From Uruburuella suis (GTDB lineage: Bacteria > Pseudomonadota > Gammaproteobacteria > Burkholderiales > Neisseriaceae): a stretch of 16,457 bases of DNA. Below are positions 1 through 8,655 of the stretch, piece by piece (position 1 is the stretch's first letter; the number at the start of each line of letters is the position of its first letter). The stretch spans positions 1-16,457 of the forward strand of contig NZ_SLXE01000041.1 in assembly GCF_004341385.1 (NCBI RefSeq). Reading direction: 5' to 3'. The notes beneath the pieces are model-generated. The model searched no databases, had not been told where the DNA came from, and saw nothing but the letters and a program-made list of their open reading frames with translations. The position numbers were made by a program, and so were the translations under genes.

Positions 1-91
1 AGCGTACGCAATTATCTCCATTCAGACGGCCTCTCCTGCGCTTGATTTTCAGTGTTTGGTGTTTTTGACTGACGAGTTGAAAACACAGTTG
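1..91. other. Left-edge non-coding stretch with one DUS
   Basis: This is downstream of the small minus-strand gene ending at 92. It holds one AG-DUS in reverse orientation (ttcagacggcct at 21-32). On the minus strand an ATG at 21-19 opens a frame reading MEIIAYA to the window edge. An AGGAG lies upstream, but about 11 bases away, which is a long spacing. This could be the start of a further minus-strand gene, but seven codons are not enough to call it. Confidence 0.3.
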
Positions 92-379
92 CTACATACA
101 GGCTACGCTTGCTAATGATGCAGATGCGACAGCTCCATTCAATTGAAATGCTGCCCCTGTTGATATAGCTGCTCCAACCTGCGCTACACCTGTCTTACCA
201 GAGTTTTGTGCACTTGCAATGATAGCAGCTCCCGTTGCCGCTAAAGAAATAGCTGCAATTGTGGCATCCAACCCATCAAGCGAAGTTTTAGAATCTACTG
301 GTTTTTGAAAAGTTTCTATTATTTTATTAGCATTTTGAAGCGCATCCGCATAATTAATAGCTTTTTGTATTGTGGACAC
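92..379 (-). CDS. Small Ala/Gly/Ser-rich hypothetical protein (possible microcin-like peptide)
   Basis: A 95-96 residue protein that I do not recognise. The first 35 residues are polar and probably helical (QKAINYADALQNANKIIETF). From about residue 37 to the end it is a hydrophobic, small-residue-rich stretch (for example AATGAAIIASA and GAAISTGAAF), with one Cys in the last three residues. No signal peptide or double-glycine leader is visible. I place the start at GTG 379 because GGGAG lies five bases upstream; an ATG at 391 has no ribosome-binding site. The GTG begins one base after the stop of the upstream membrane-protein gene, so the two are probably translationally coupled. Base composition is more AT-rich than the glycogen genes, which suggests acquired DNA. 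The small-residue-rich tail recalls class II microcins such as colicin V, but this is only a resemblance. It could also be a truncated end of a larger polymorphic toxin or a phage protein. Confidence 0.55.
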   Translation of the reverse strand: MSTIQKAINYADALQNANKIIETFQKPVDSKTSLDGLDATIAAISLAATGAAIIASAQNSGKTGVAQVGAAISTGAAFQLNGAVASASLASVACM

Positions 380-380
380 T

Positions 381-716
381 TTATCTCCCATTATTAAAAA
401 TAAAAACAATAAACCAAAAAAGTGAAGCAAGACAAATCAAAAATGTTAAATATGTTATATATAGCATTGAATTTTGAATAATTTCAGCATATTTTTTACC
501 TTCATTTATCCTTCTGTTTAAATATTTAATATTTAATATTTTAAATATTTTTGATAAAAATATATTTAAAAACCCAGTAGCATAAAAAATATATTGATTG
601 ATATAAACAAAATCGGTAAAGTTTCCTATATCATTTTTATTCTTAAAAAAATATATACCTATACTAAAATAAATAGAAAATAGTATTATCAATATTATTA
701 TTAATAAAAAATTCAT
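381..716 (-). CDS. Small two-helix membrane protein, hypothetical
   Basis: A 111-residue protein with two clear membrane segments. One is at the N-terminus, about residues 3-24 (rich in I, L and F), and one near the C-terminus, about residues 85-107. Between them is a basic, polar middle (KILNIKYLNRRINEGKKYAE). AGGA lies nine bases before ATG 716, and a perfect -10 hexamer lies further upstream at 778-783. The gene is extremely AT-rich, unlike the GC-rich genes from 1346 onward, and so is likely of foreign origin. Its stop at 381 sits one base before the GTG of the next gene, so the two form a tight pair. Two-helix proteins of this size often serve as immunity proteins, antitoxins or holin-like proteins. 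Immunity to the neighbouring Ala/Gly-rich protein is my inference, not a family match. Confidence 0.55.
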   Translation of the reverse strand: MNFLLIIILIILFSIYFSIGIYFFKNKNDIGNFTDFVYINQYIFYATGFLNIFLSKIFKILNIKYLNRRINEGKKYAEIIQNSMLYITYLTFLICLASLFWFIVFIFNNGR

Positions 717-755
717 AGAATTTAATCCTTTGGATACGCGTAAATTTAACTATTA

Positions 756-923
756 TTATGGCCTGTTACTACATCTAATTATACAAAGCGCTTTATTATT
801 CAGATAAGCCGCGCTCACAGAACGGATGTTCAACCCATTCAAAGTAAACAACTCACTCTCATCTCTGAAATCATCTGAATTCAAATCGCGCACGCGCAAC
901 TCAGCAAGTCGCCACCTCGGAAA
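756..923 (-). pseudogene. Short open frame, probable gene remnant
   Basis: The minus strand is open for 55 codons between a TGA at 924-926 and a TAA at 756-758. It reads roughly WRLAELRVRDLNSDDF, then RDESELFTLNGL and SVSAAYLNNKALCII. There is no ATG in the useful part and no convincing ribosome-binding site. The stretch is visibly less AT-rich than its surroundings and its codon pattern looks protein-like, so I read it as the 3' remnant of a degraded gene. I do not recognise the family. It could also be a chance open frame. Confidence 0.22.
778..783 (-). promoter_or_regulatory. Possible -10 box for the two small genes
   Basis: The minus strand reads TATAAT here, a perfect sigma-70 -10 hexamer about 60 bases before ATG 716. 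The hexamer 17 bases further upstream (TATCTG) is a poor -35. The surrounding DNA is AT-rich, so a chance match is possible. Confidence 0.25.
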
Positions 924-1096
924 TCATAAATCAAACAATTGAAATTTATAAAATAGATGATTGAATTGTTACTTATTGTTCTCAAGCAACGATTCAGCAT
1001 ACTACCATGCCAATCACATGTTAATCAATGCAAAACTTATCTTAATTTATAAAAACTTAACACTATCCGCTTAAACTTAAATACAAACAAAAGCCT

Positions 1097-1259
1097 TAGG
1101 GTCTATTCACAATTCATCTCGTGGTAATCTTTTGGCTCAAAAACGCGCCTGCCGCGTTGAAAATGCTCGCAAGGTGTCCAACCTTGCTGCGCTTTTCGCC
1201 TTGCAAGCGCGCTTTTGCGCTCAAAATCTTACGCACGGATGAAATGTGAACAGACCCTA
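1097..1259. mobile_element. 163-base MITE-like element with 21-base terminal inverted repeats
   Basis: The left end from 1098 reads AGGGTCTATTCACAATTCAT. The reverse complement of the right end reads AGGGTCTGTTCACATTTCAT, ending at 1258. The two repeats differ at 2 of 21 positions. Both ends abut a TA dinucleotide (1097-1098 and 1258-1259), which fits TA target duplication as in IS630/Tc1-type elements, although part of the TA may belong to the repeat. The interior is GC-richer than the flanks and contains no frame long enough for a transposase, so the element would need a transposase in trans. The parent insertion sequence cannot be named by eye. Confidence 0.6.
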
Positions 1260-1284
1260 GACCGTCTGAATATTCAGACGGCCT
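1259..1284 (-). terminator. DUS-pair hairpin downstream of the ATPase gene
   Basis: A complete DUS at 1273-1284 faces a near-complete one at 1261-1270 (accgtctgaa). The two can form a stem of about 12 pairs with one G-U pair and a 2-base loop. Inverted DUS pairs commonly act as Neisseria terminators. On the minus strand the bases after the stem are not U-rich, so termination may be inefficient. It directly abuts the MITE-like element. Confidence 0.4.
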
Positions 1285-1345
1285 ATGGCTTATTCCAATA
1301 ATTTAAATTTTATGTTTTCTTTCAGACGGCCTTATTGATAGCCGT

Positions 1346-3799
1346 TTAATCCGCCTGTTTTTTCAATAATCTTAAAGCATTGGCCACCACAATCAACGAG
1401 CTGATGCTCATGCCTAGGGCGGCGATCCAGGGGGTGACGAAGCCGAGCACGGCCAGGGGCACGGCGATGAGGTTGTAGATGCTGGCCCAGATTAGGTTTT
1501 GGCGGATAATGCGGCGGGTGCGCTGCGCTTGCTTGAGAATGCGCGGCAGCACGGCCATGTCATCGTTGAGCAGCACCACATCGGCGCCTTCGCGTGCCAC
1601 ATCGGCGCCGCCGGCCACGGCCACCGACACATCGGCGCGGGCGAGCACGGGGGCGTCGTTGATGCCGTCGCCCACCATCAGCACTTTGCGTCCTTGCCGT
1701 TGCAGGGTTTCGACATAGGCGAGTTTGTCTTCCGGCGTGGCTTCGGCGCGGTGCGCATCCAGCGCCAGCCCGGCGGCGAGGTTTTGCACGGCGGCGGCTC
1801 TGTCGCCGCTGAGCAGGTGCAGGCGCAGGCCTTGCTGCTTGAGCGTGGCGAGCATGGCAGGCACATTGCTTTTGATGGTGTCGTCGAGCAAAAAGGCGGC
1901 TTGAAAGCCTTGGCGATTGCCCAGCGCAATCAGGCTGCCGCTGTGCTCGATTTCTTGCAGCGCGCGTGGCAGATGGCCGGCGATTTCGGCCACAAATTCG
2001 GGGCGGCCGAGCGCCCAGGTTTGGCTTTGGCCGTTGATGGCAAGCTCGGCGCTCACGCCGTGGCCGATGCGGTTGAGCCGCTGCGCGCTGCGGATATCGA
2101 GGCCGCCGCCTTCGGGCAGGCTCATAATGGCGCGGGCAATCGGGTGCTCCGATTGGGCTTCGAGCGCGCGCGCGATTTGGGCGGCTTGGTGCATATCGAT
2201 ATTGCCCAAGGGCAAAATGGTGCGCACGTTCAGACGGCCTTCGGTGAGGGTGCCGGTTTTGTCGAACACCACATCGCTGATTTGCGACAAGCCCTCCAGG
2301 CTGTGGCTGCCGCTGATCAACACGCCGTCTGAAGCGAGCATGCCGGTGGATGCGGCCAGCGCGGTGGGCGTGGCCAGCGATAAGGCGCAGGGGCAGGTGA
2401 TTACCAGCAGCGCCACGGTAATCCACAAGGCGGTTTGCACATCGGCATAAAGCCACCAGCCGATAAACACGGGCACGGCCATTAAAAGCAGGCCAAGCAC
2501 AAACGATGAGGCATATTTATCGGCCAATTCGGCCAGGCGCGGCTTTTGCGCCAGCGAGCGGTCGAGCAGCTTCACAATATGGGATAAGCGGGTGTGGCCG
2601 CCCACTTGCTCGGCCTGAATCACCAAAGGGCCGGAGCTGTTGAGCGTGCCGGCGGTTACGCTGCTGCCCGCGGCTTTGAACACAGGCAGGCTCTCGCCGG
2701 TGAGCATGGCTTCGTTTACCTCGCTCTCACCGGCGAGCACGCGGCCATCGGCGGGAATCACTTCGCCCGGGCGCACAGCCAGAATATCGCCGGCGCTAAG
2801 CTGCACCACGGCGGCCTCTTCGCTCGCTTCGCTGGCGGGATAATCTGGCAGACGGTGGCAAAATGCGGGCACCAGCTTCACCAGCCGCTCGGCCGCGTCG
2901 CCCGCTTTGCGCCGCGCAATCTGCTCCATATAGCGCCCGGCCAGCAGGAAAAACACAAACATCGCCAGCGATTCGAAATACATGCCCTGCCCCGCATTAT
3001 TCAAAAGCGCATAAAGGCCGGCGATAAAAGTGAGAATCAGCGCAATGGCCACGGGCGTGTCCATGCCCACGCGGCGGTTTTTCAAATCGCGCCAAGTGCC
3101 TTTGTAAAACGGCACGGCCGAATAAAACATCACCGGCAGCACCATCAGCAAAGCGCCCCAATGCAGCAGCGCCAGATATTGCGGCTCGATATCGTTGTAA
3201 AGATAAGTGGGAATGGCAAACATCATGGTCTGCATCATGCCAAGCCCGGCCACGGCCAGCCGGATCAGCGATTGCTTGCGCTCTTTTTGCGCCTGCTGTT
3301 CGAATTTCTGCGCATCATAAGGCGCGGCGGTGTAGCCCGTGTTTTGCACGCGCAGCAAAATATCGGAAAGCGCCACGCGATCATTGTCCCAAGCCACGCG
3401 CATGCGGTGGGTACTGTAGTTCAAATCCACGCGCAACACGCCATCAAGCCGCAGCAATTGCTGCTCGATCAGCCACACGCAGGCGGCGCAGGTGATGCCG
3501 CCGAGCATCAACACCGCTTCGCGCTCGCTGCCGGATAAAGTTTCCACAAAATCGGCCTGCATTTGCGGCAAATCGTAAAGTTTGAGCTGCTCGAGAATTT
3601 CCGGCGGCGGCAAGGCGGCTTTTTCGGCCTCGGCGGTGCGCTGCCTGTAATAATGCCCCAGCCCCGCATCGATAATGCTTTGCGCCACCGCCTGGCAGCC
3701 GGCGCAACAGGCCGGCTCTTCGCGCTTTTCATAGCGTATGTTCAGGTGGATATTTTCGGGCACGTCCAGCCCGCAATGGAAACATTTTTTTTCATTCAT
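1346..3799 (-). CDS. ccoI: Copper-transporting P1B-type ATPase, CcoI/FixI type
   Basis: This 817-residue inner-membrane pump moves Cu(I) out of the cytoplasm at the cost of ATP. CcoI/FixI members supply copper for assembly of cbb3-type cytochrome oxidase. Residues 6-35 form the N-terminal Cys cluster typical of this group (CFHCG, then CC and GC). A heavy-metal-associated domain follows, with GITCAAC at 101-107. Eight membrane segments are visible. Functional motifs are TGES 367-370, CPC 469-471, the phosphorylated Asp in DKTGT (D513), SEHP 550-553 and GDGIND 710-715. YN (775-776) in helix 7 and MSISS (797-801) with N807 in helix 8 are the Cu(I)-specific signature. No strong ribosome-binding site precedes ATG 3799. 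No cco oxidase genes are adjacent. The main alternative is a general CopA-type exporter; the N-terminal Cys cluster favours CcoI. Two DUS copies lie inside the gene. Confidence 0.9.
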   Translation of the reverse strand: MNEKKCFHCGLDVPENIHLNIRYEKREEPACCAGCQAVAQSIIDAGLGHYYRQRTAEAEKAALPPPEILEQLKLYDLPQMQADFVETLSGSEREAVLMLGGITCAACVWLIEQQLLRLDGVLRVDLNYSTHRMRVAWDNDRVALSDILLRVQNTGYTAAPYDAQKFEQQAQKERKQSLIRLAVAGLGMMQTMMFAIPTYLYNDIEPQYLALLHWGALLMVLPVMFYSAVPFYKGTWRDLKNRRVGMDTPVAIALILTFIAGLYALLNNAGQGMYFESLAMFVFFLLAGRYMEQIARRKAGDAAERLVKLVPAFCHRLPDYPASEASEEAAVVQLSAGDILAVRPGEVIPADGRVLAGESEVNEAMLTGESLPVFKAAGSSVTAGTLNSSGPLVIQAEQVGGHTRLSHIVKLLDRSLAQKPRLAELADKYASSFVLGLLLMAVPVFIGWWLYADVQTALWITVALLVITCPCALSLATPTALAASTGMLASDGVLISGSHSLEGLSQISDVVFDKTGTLTEGRLNVRTILPLGNIDMHQAAQIARALEAQSEHPIARAIMSLPEGGGLDIRSAQRLNRIGHGVSAELAINGQSQTWALGRPEFVAEIAGHLPRALQEIEHSGSLIALGNRQGFQAAFLLDDTIKSNVPAMLATLKQQGLRLHLLSGDRAAAVQNLAAGLALDAHRAEATPEDKLAYVETLQRQGRKVLMVGDGINDAPVLARADVSVAVAGGADVAREGADVVLLNDDMAVLPRILKQAQRTRRIIRQNLIWASIYNLIAVPLAVLGFVTPWIAALGMSISSLIVVANALRLLKKQAD

Positions 3800-3910
3800 G
3801 GTGGGCGGATTTTACGCGCAATTTGAGCGGATGGTGAAACAAATAAGCGCGCGCGGCGCATTTTCGGGTGATAGCGATTCAAGTCGATATAAAGCCCATC
3901 GTTGCATAAT

Positions 3911-3946
3911 GCCAAGGCCGTCTGAAAGCGTTTCAAACGGCCTGGC
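3911..3946. terminator. Imperfect DUS-pair hairpin upstream of the ATPase gene
   Basis: A perfect AG-DUS (3915-3926) faces a one-base-diverged copy (tttcaaacggcct). They form AGGCCGT/ACGGCCT and an inner TGAAA/TTTCA stem, extended outward by GCCA/TGGC across a one-base bulge. It lies about 110 bases upstream of ATG 3799 and has no clear U-tract on either side. Its role, whether terminator of upstream transcription or only an uptake site, is uncertain. Confidence 0.35.
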
Positions 3947-4000
3947 ACCCTTTCGCGTGCGCACCTGCCTGTTGAATGTTTTAGCGGTGAATTATAGGCA

Positions 4001-4256
4001 TAATACCAATCTAAAAAAATAACCTAACTTCTTTGTCTCGCCTTGCCGTACTATAGTGGAATGCAAGAAAAAGTGATACAAAACTGCGCACTATAACAGG
4101 TAGGTTGGGTTGTCAAACCCAACGTTTCAGACGGCCTGTGGGCTTGTTGGGTTTTCAACCCAACCTACCCGTTGTGTCACTTTTTCCTGCATTCCACTAT
4201 ATCTGTACTGTCTGCGGTTCGCCGCCTTGTTAGCTTACTTTTTTGAATGGGTATAA
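4001..4256. mobile_element. Correia-like small repeat, interrupted
   Basis: The ends form imperfect inverted repeats of 28 bases, matching at 22 positions (4001-4028 against the reverse complement of 4229-4256). The right part (4200-4230) contains TATCTGTACTGTCTGCGG followed by TTCGCCGCCTTG, which matches the core of Neisseria Correia repeats as I know it. The left part contains CTCGCCTTGCCGTAC from the same core. The two halves join cleanly at a TA once the inserted element is removed, giving an element of about 108 bases. The outer ends differ from the classical TATAGTGG Correia ends, so this is a variant or an analogous family. Confidence 0.55.
4052..4201. mobile_element. Inserted inverted-repeat element with TATAGTGG-type ends
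   Basis: The terminal repeats are 27 bases with two mismatches (4054-4080 against the reverse complement of 4173-4199) and begin TAGTGGAATGCA. TA flanks both ends (4052-4053 and 4200-4201), consistent with insertion at a TA in the surrounding Correia-like element. The TATAGTGG terminus is like the classical Correia end. Inside, GGTAGGTTGGGTT (4099-4111) and AACCCAACCTACC (4157-4169) continue the palindrome, with a DUS (4126-4137) near the centre. It has no coding capacity. Confidence 0.6.
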
Positions 4257-4260
4257 GAAA

Positions 4261-4288
4261 GGCCGTCTGAAAATATTTTCAGACGGCC
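4261..4288 (-). terminator. Perfect DUS palindrome, glgP/operon terminator
   Basis: A 28-base perfect inverted repeat made from two facing DUS copies starts 22 bases past the glgP stop. On the minus strand it is followed by TTTCTTATA, moderately U-rich. Position, perfect stem and tail all fit the rho-independent end of the glycogen operon. This is the usual neisserial arrangement of a DUS pair as terminator. Confidence 0.75.
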
Positions 4289-4310
4289 TGCAAACCATCA
4301 CACTTAAAAC

Positions 4311-6782
<2,472 letters not shown>

Positions 6783-6848
6783 GGTTTTGTTCTCCACACA
6801 AGGTTGGCGGTTTGGTTTTAAGAATTCGGCATAATTTTCATAATTTTA

Positions 6849-6873
6849 AGGCCGTCTGAAAGCGGCGGCCTTA
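6849..6873. other. DUS-containing stem-loop in the glgA-glgP gap
   Basis: AAGGCCG and CGGCCTT form a 7-pair stem around part of a DUS (6849-6860). On the plus strand ATCTTTTTAG follows, which would fit a terminator for plus transcription. On the minus strand, the operon's direction, TTAAAATTAT follows, which is only weakly U-rich. It could attenuate read-through into glgP or be only an uptake site. Confidence 0.3.
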
Positions 6874-6937
6874 TCTTTTTAGCTTATTGCTTTATTTATA
6901 GGCAATTAAGGGCAGATTTGTTGTAAAACTACCACCC

Positions 6938-6966
6938 GATATAATTGCACAACAATAAAATATCAA
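6938..6966 (-). promoter_or_regulatory. Possible internal promoter for glgP
   Basis: On the minus strand TTGATA (6961-6966, five of six to the -35 consensus) and TATATC (6938-6943, four of six to the -10) are separated by 17 bases. They lie just after the glgA stop and about 155 bases before glgP. The surrounding gap is AT-rich, which raises the chance of a random match. Confidence 0.35.
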
Positions 6967-6980
6967 AATATGCACTTAAA

Positions 6981-8426
6981 TTAGCGTTTCAAGTGGGCGT
7001 AACACGCATCATAAGCTTCCGCTGCTTTCTGCCAACTGAAATCTTGCAACATGGCCTCTTTGCGTATGGCCGGCCAGGCGCGCGGCTTGTGCCACAGCGC
7101 CAGTGCTTCTTCGAGCGCCGCGCCCAAAGCGGCGGCAGAAGCTTCTTCAAACACAAAGCCGGTGGCGGTTTTGGCTTTGAGGCTGTCGGCATCGCAGCCC
7201 ACCACCGTGTCGGCCAACCCGCCGGTGTGGCGCACCAGCGGCAACGTGCCGTATTTTAAGCCGTAGAGCTGGGTGAGGCCGCAAGGCTCGAAGCGGCTGG
7301 GGATAATAATCACATCGCCGCCGCCAATCAGCCGGTGCGCCAAGGTTTCGTCGTAGCCGATATGGATGCCCACTTGCTGCGGATAAGCCTCGGCCAGCGC
7401 ATAAAATGCCTGCTCCAGCTCAGGCGCGCCGCTGCCCAGCAATGCAAATTGCAGCTGCGGATGTGCGGCGAGCTTTTCGCTTAAAGCTTCCACCAGCAAA
7501 TCGGCGCCTTTTTGCGGCGTGAGCCGCGACACCATCACGGCGAGCAAGGCTTGATCGTCTTCTGCCAAGCCGAAATGCTGTTGCAGCGCCAATTTATCGG
7601 CTTTTTTGCCCTGCATGGCTTTCAAATGGTAGTTTTTCACCAGCGCGGCATCGGTTTTCGGGCTCCACACGGCATCGTCCACGCCGTTCAAAATGCCGCT
7701 CAAACGGCCTTGTGCCAAGCGGGTTTGCAGCAGGCCTTGCAGGCCGCAGGCCGCAGGCTCGCAGGTGATTTCCGCCGCATAAGTGGGGCTGACGGTGGTG
7801 ATGTGGTCGGCATAATACAGGCCGGCTTTCAAAAACGAGATTTGGTTGTGGAATTCCAGCCCGTCCACATGATACATCGCCCAAGGCAAATCCAGCTCGG
7901 CCAAGTGCTTGGACATAAACATGCCCTGATAGGCGATATTGTGAATGGTAAACACGCTTTGCACATCCACGCCCCAAGCGGCCAGATAAGCAGGCGCCAG
8001 GCCGGTTTGCCAATCGTGGGCGTGCAGCACATCGGCCTTGCCCCATGTTTCGTCCATGCCGCCGGCCAGCGCCGCGGCCGCCCAGCCGAGCAGGCCGAAG
8101 CGGATGACGTTGTCGCTGTAATCGAAATAGTTTTGGTCGTGATAAGGGTTGCCGCCGCGGTCATACAGATGCGGCGCGTCCACCAGATAAAGCCCCACGC
8201 CCTGATAATCGGCATAGCGCACCACCACATAGCCGCCGAAGGTGTCGCGTGCGGCCACTTCGGTGGTGTCGGGCAAGGCTTCGCGCACTTGGCGGTAATA
8301 AGGCAGCACCACGCGCACATCATCGCCGCGCTGCTGTTGGGCAAAGGGAAGCGCGCCCAGCACATCGGCCAGGCCGCCGGTTTTGATGAGCGGATAAAGC
8401 TCTGAGCTTGCGTGTAGAATTTTCAT
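6981..8426 (-). CDS. glgA: Glycogen synthase (ADP-glucose dependent)
   Basis: A 481-residue GT5 enzyme that transfers glucose from ADP-glucose to the growing alpha-1,4-glucan. The N-terminal KTGGLADV motif (residues 15-22, with the ADP-glucose-binding Lys15) is intact. Further landmarks are HAHDWQ near 135-140, FTIHNIAYQG near 159-168, SRLTPQKG 300-307, SRFEPCGL 377-384 with the conserved Glu380, and HTGGLADTV near 400-408. The length is nearly that of E. coli GlgA (477). A strong AGGAGA site precedes ATG 8426. The gene lies 221 bases downstream of glgC and may have its own promoter (-10 at 8522-8527). It contains no DUS. Confidence 0.97.
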   Translation of the reverse strand: MKILHASSELYPLIKTGGLADVLGALPFAQQQRGDDVRVVLPYYRQVREALPDTTEVAARDTFGGYVVVRYADYQGVGLYLVDAPHLYDRGGNPYHDQNYFDYSDNVIRFGLLGWAAAALAGGMDETWGKADVLHAHDWQTGLAPAYLAAWGVDVQSVFTIHNIAYQGMFMSKHLAELDLPWAMYHVDGLEFHNQISFLKAGLYYADHITTVSPTYAAEITCEPAACGLQGLLQTRLAQGRLSGILNGVDDAVWSPKTDAALVKNYHLKAMQGKKADKLALQQHFGLAEDDQALLAVMVSRLTPQKGADLLVEALSEKLAAHPQLQFALLGSGAPELEQAFYALAEAYPQQVGIHIGYDETLAHRLIGGGDVIIIPSRFEPCGLTQLYGLKYGTLPLVRHTGGLADTVVGCDADSLKAKTATGFVFEEASAAALGAALEEALALWHKPRAWPAIRKEAMLQDFSWQKAAEAYDACYAHLKR

Positions 8427-8521
8427 GGTTGATCTCCTGTTGTGAAACCGCAGCCAAACTGTTTTGCAGTCGGTTTGAAGCCGGATGCTGCTTGCACGGA
8501 TGATGAGTATGCCGTGCCGCC

Positions 8522-8550
8522 ATTATAGGGTATAGGCTTGATGTTTCACT
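8522..8550 (-). promoter_or_regulatory. Possible internal promoter for glgA
   Basis: A perfect -10 hexamer TATAAT lies on the minus strand (8522-8527), about 95 bases before glgA. The -35 region at 16-18 bases spacing (GTGAAA/AGTGAA) is weak. The 221-base gap after three tightly packed genes makes a second promoter plausible. Confidence 0.35.
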
Positions 8551-8587
8551 TTGATTATGAAGGTAAATTTTTATTTTCAGATTTAAG

Positions 8588-8631
8588 GCCGTCTGAAAGG
8601 CGGCGGTGCGGGCATGGTGGCCGCCCGCCGC
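8588..8631 (-). terminator. GC-rich stem-loop plus DUS after glgC
   Basis: GCGGCGG (8600-8606) can pair with CCGCCGC (8625-8631), or GCGGGC (8608-8613) with GCCCGC (8623-8628), just past the glgC stop. A DUS follows at 8588-8597. On the minus strand there is no U-tract after the stem, so it could be a weak terminator, a 3'-end stabiliser or neither. Confidence 0.3.
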
Positions 8632-8637
8632 TTCTTT

Positions 8638-8655
8638 ATGCTTATGCTTATGCTT
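8638..8655. repeat. Three tandem ATGCTT hexamers at the glgC stop
   Basis: Three exact copies of ATGCTT lie side by side. On the minus strand the glgC frame reads them as GCA TAA GCA TAA GCA TAA, so the gene ends in three consecutive in-frame stops. Gain or loss of a copy would not change the protein as long as one copy remains. Confidence 0.8.

Larger units (their letters stand above)
717..1345. other. 629-base gene-poor interval, AT-rich, with remnant, MITE-like element and DUS hairpin
   Basis: No intact gene is visible on either strand. From right to left it holds the 3' flank of the ATPase gene with one DUS (1321-1330), a DUS-pair hairpin (1259-1284), a 163-base inverted-repeat element (1097-1259), about 170 bases of AT-rich DNA with nothing recognisable (927-1096), the probable gene remnant (756-923) and the leader of the small membrane-protein gene. 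Confidence 0.6.
3800..4310. other. 511-base non-coding interval between the ATPase and glgP genes
   Basis: No gene is visible. The interval contains the upstream region of the ATPase gene, an imperfect DUS-pair hairpin (3911-3946), a Correia-like element (4001-4256) interrupted by another inverted-repeat element (4052-4201), and the glgP terminator (4261-4288). The ATPase promoter must lie in about 3800-4000, but I see no convincing -35/-10 pair. Confidence 0.65.

Noticed and set aside
1499..2332. Long plus-strand open frames opposite the ATPase gene (also 2594-3538)
   Set aside because: They are mirror frames of a GC-rich gene with strong family motifs on the minus strand, have no ribosome-binding sites, and give His/Ala/Gln-rich nonsense proteins.
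6783..6797. GTG start of glgP at 6797
   Set aside because: This GTG overlaps the GGAG that serves the ATG at 6782, which has normal spacing.
6918..6945. Plus-strand promoter-like pair TTGTTG / TATAAT
   Set aside because: The -10 is perfect, but no plus-strand gene follows and the region is AT-rich.
7512..8405. 297-codon plus-strand open frame opposite glgA, and a similar one opposite glgC (9068-9973)
   Set aside because: Both are antisense shadows of confidently identified genes.
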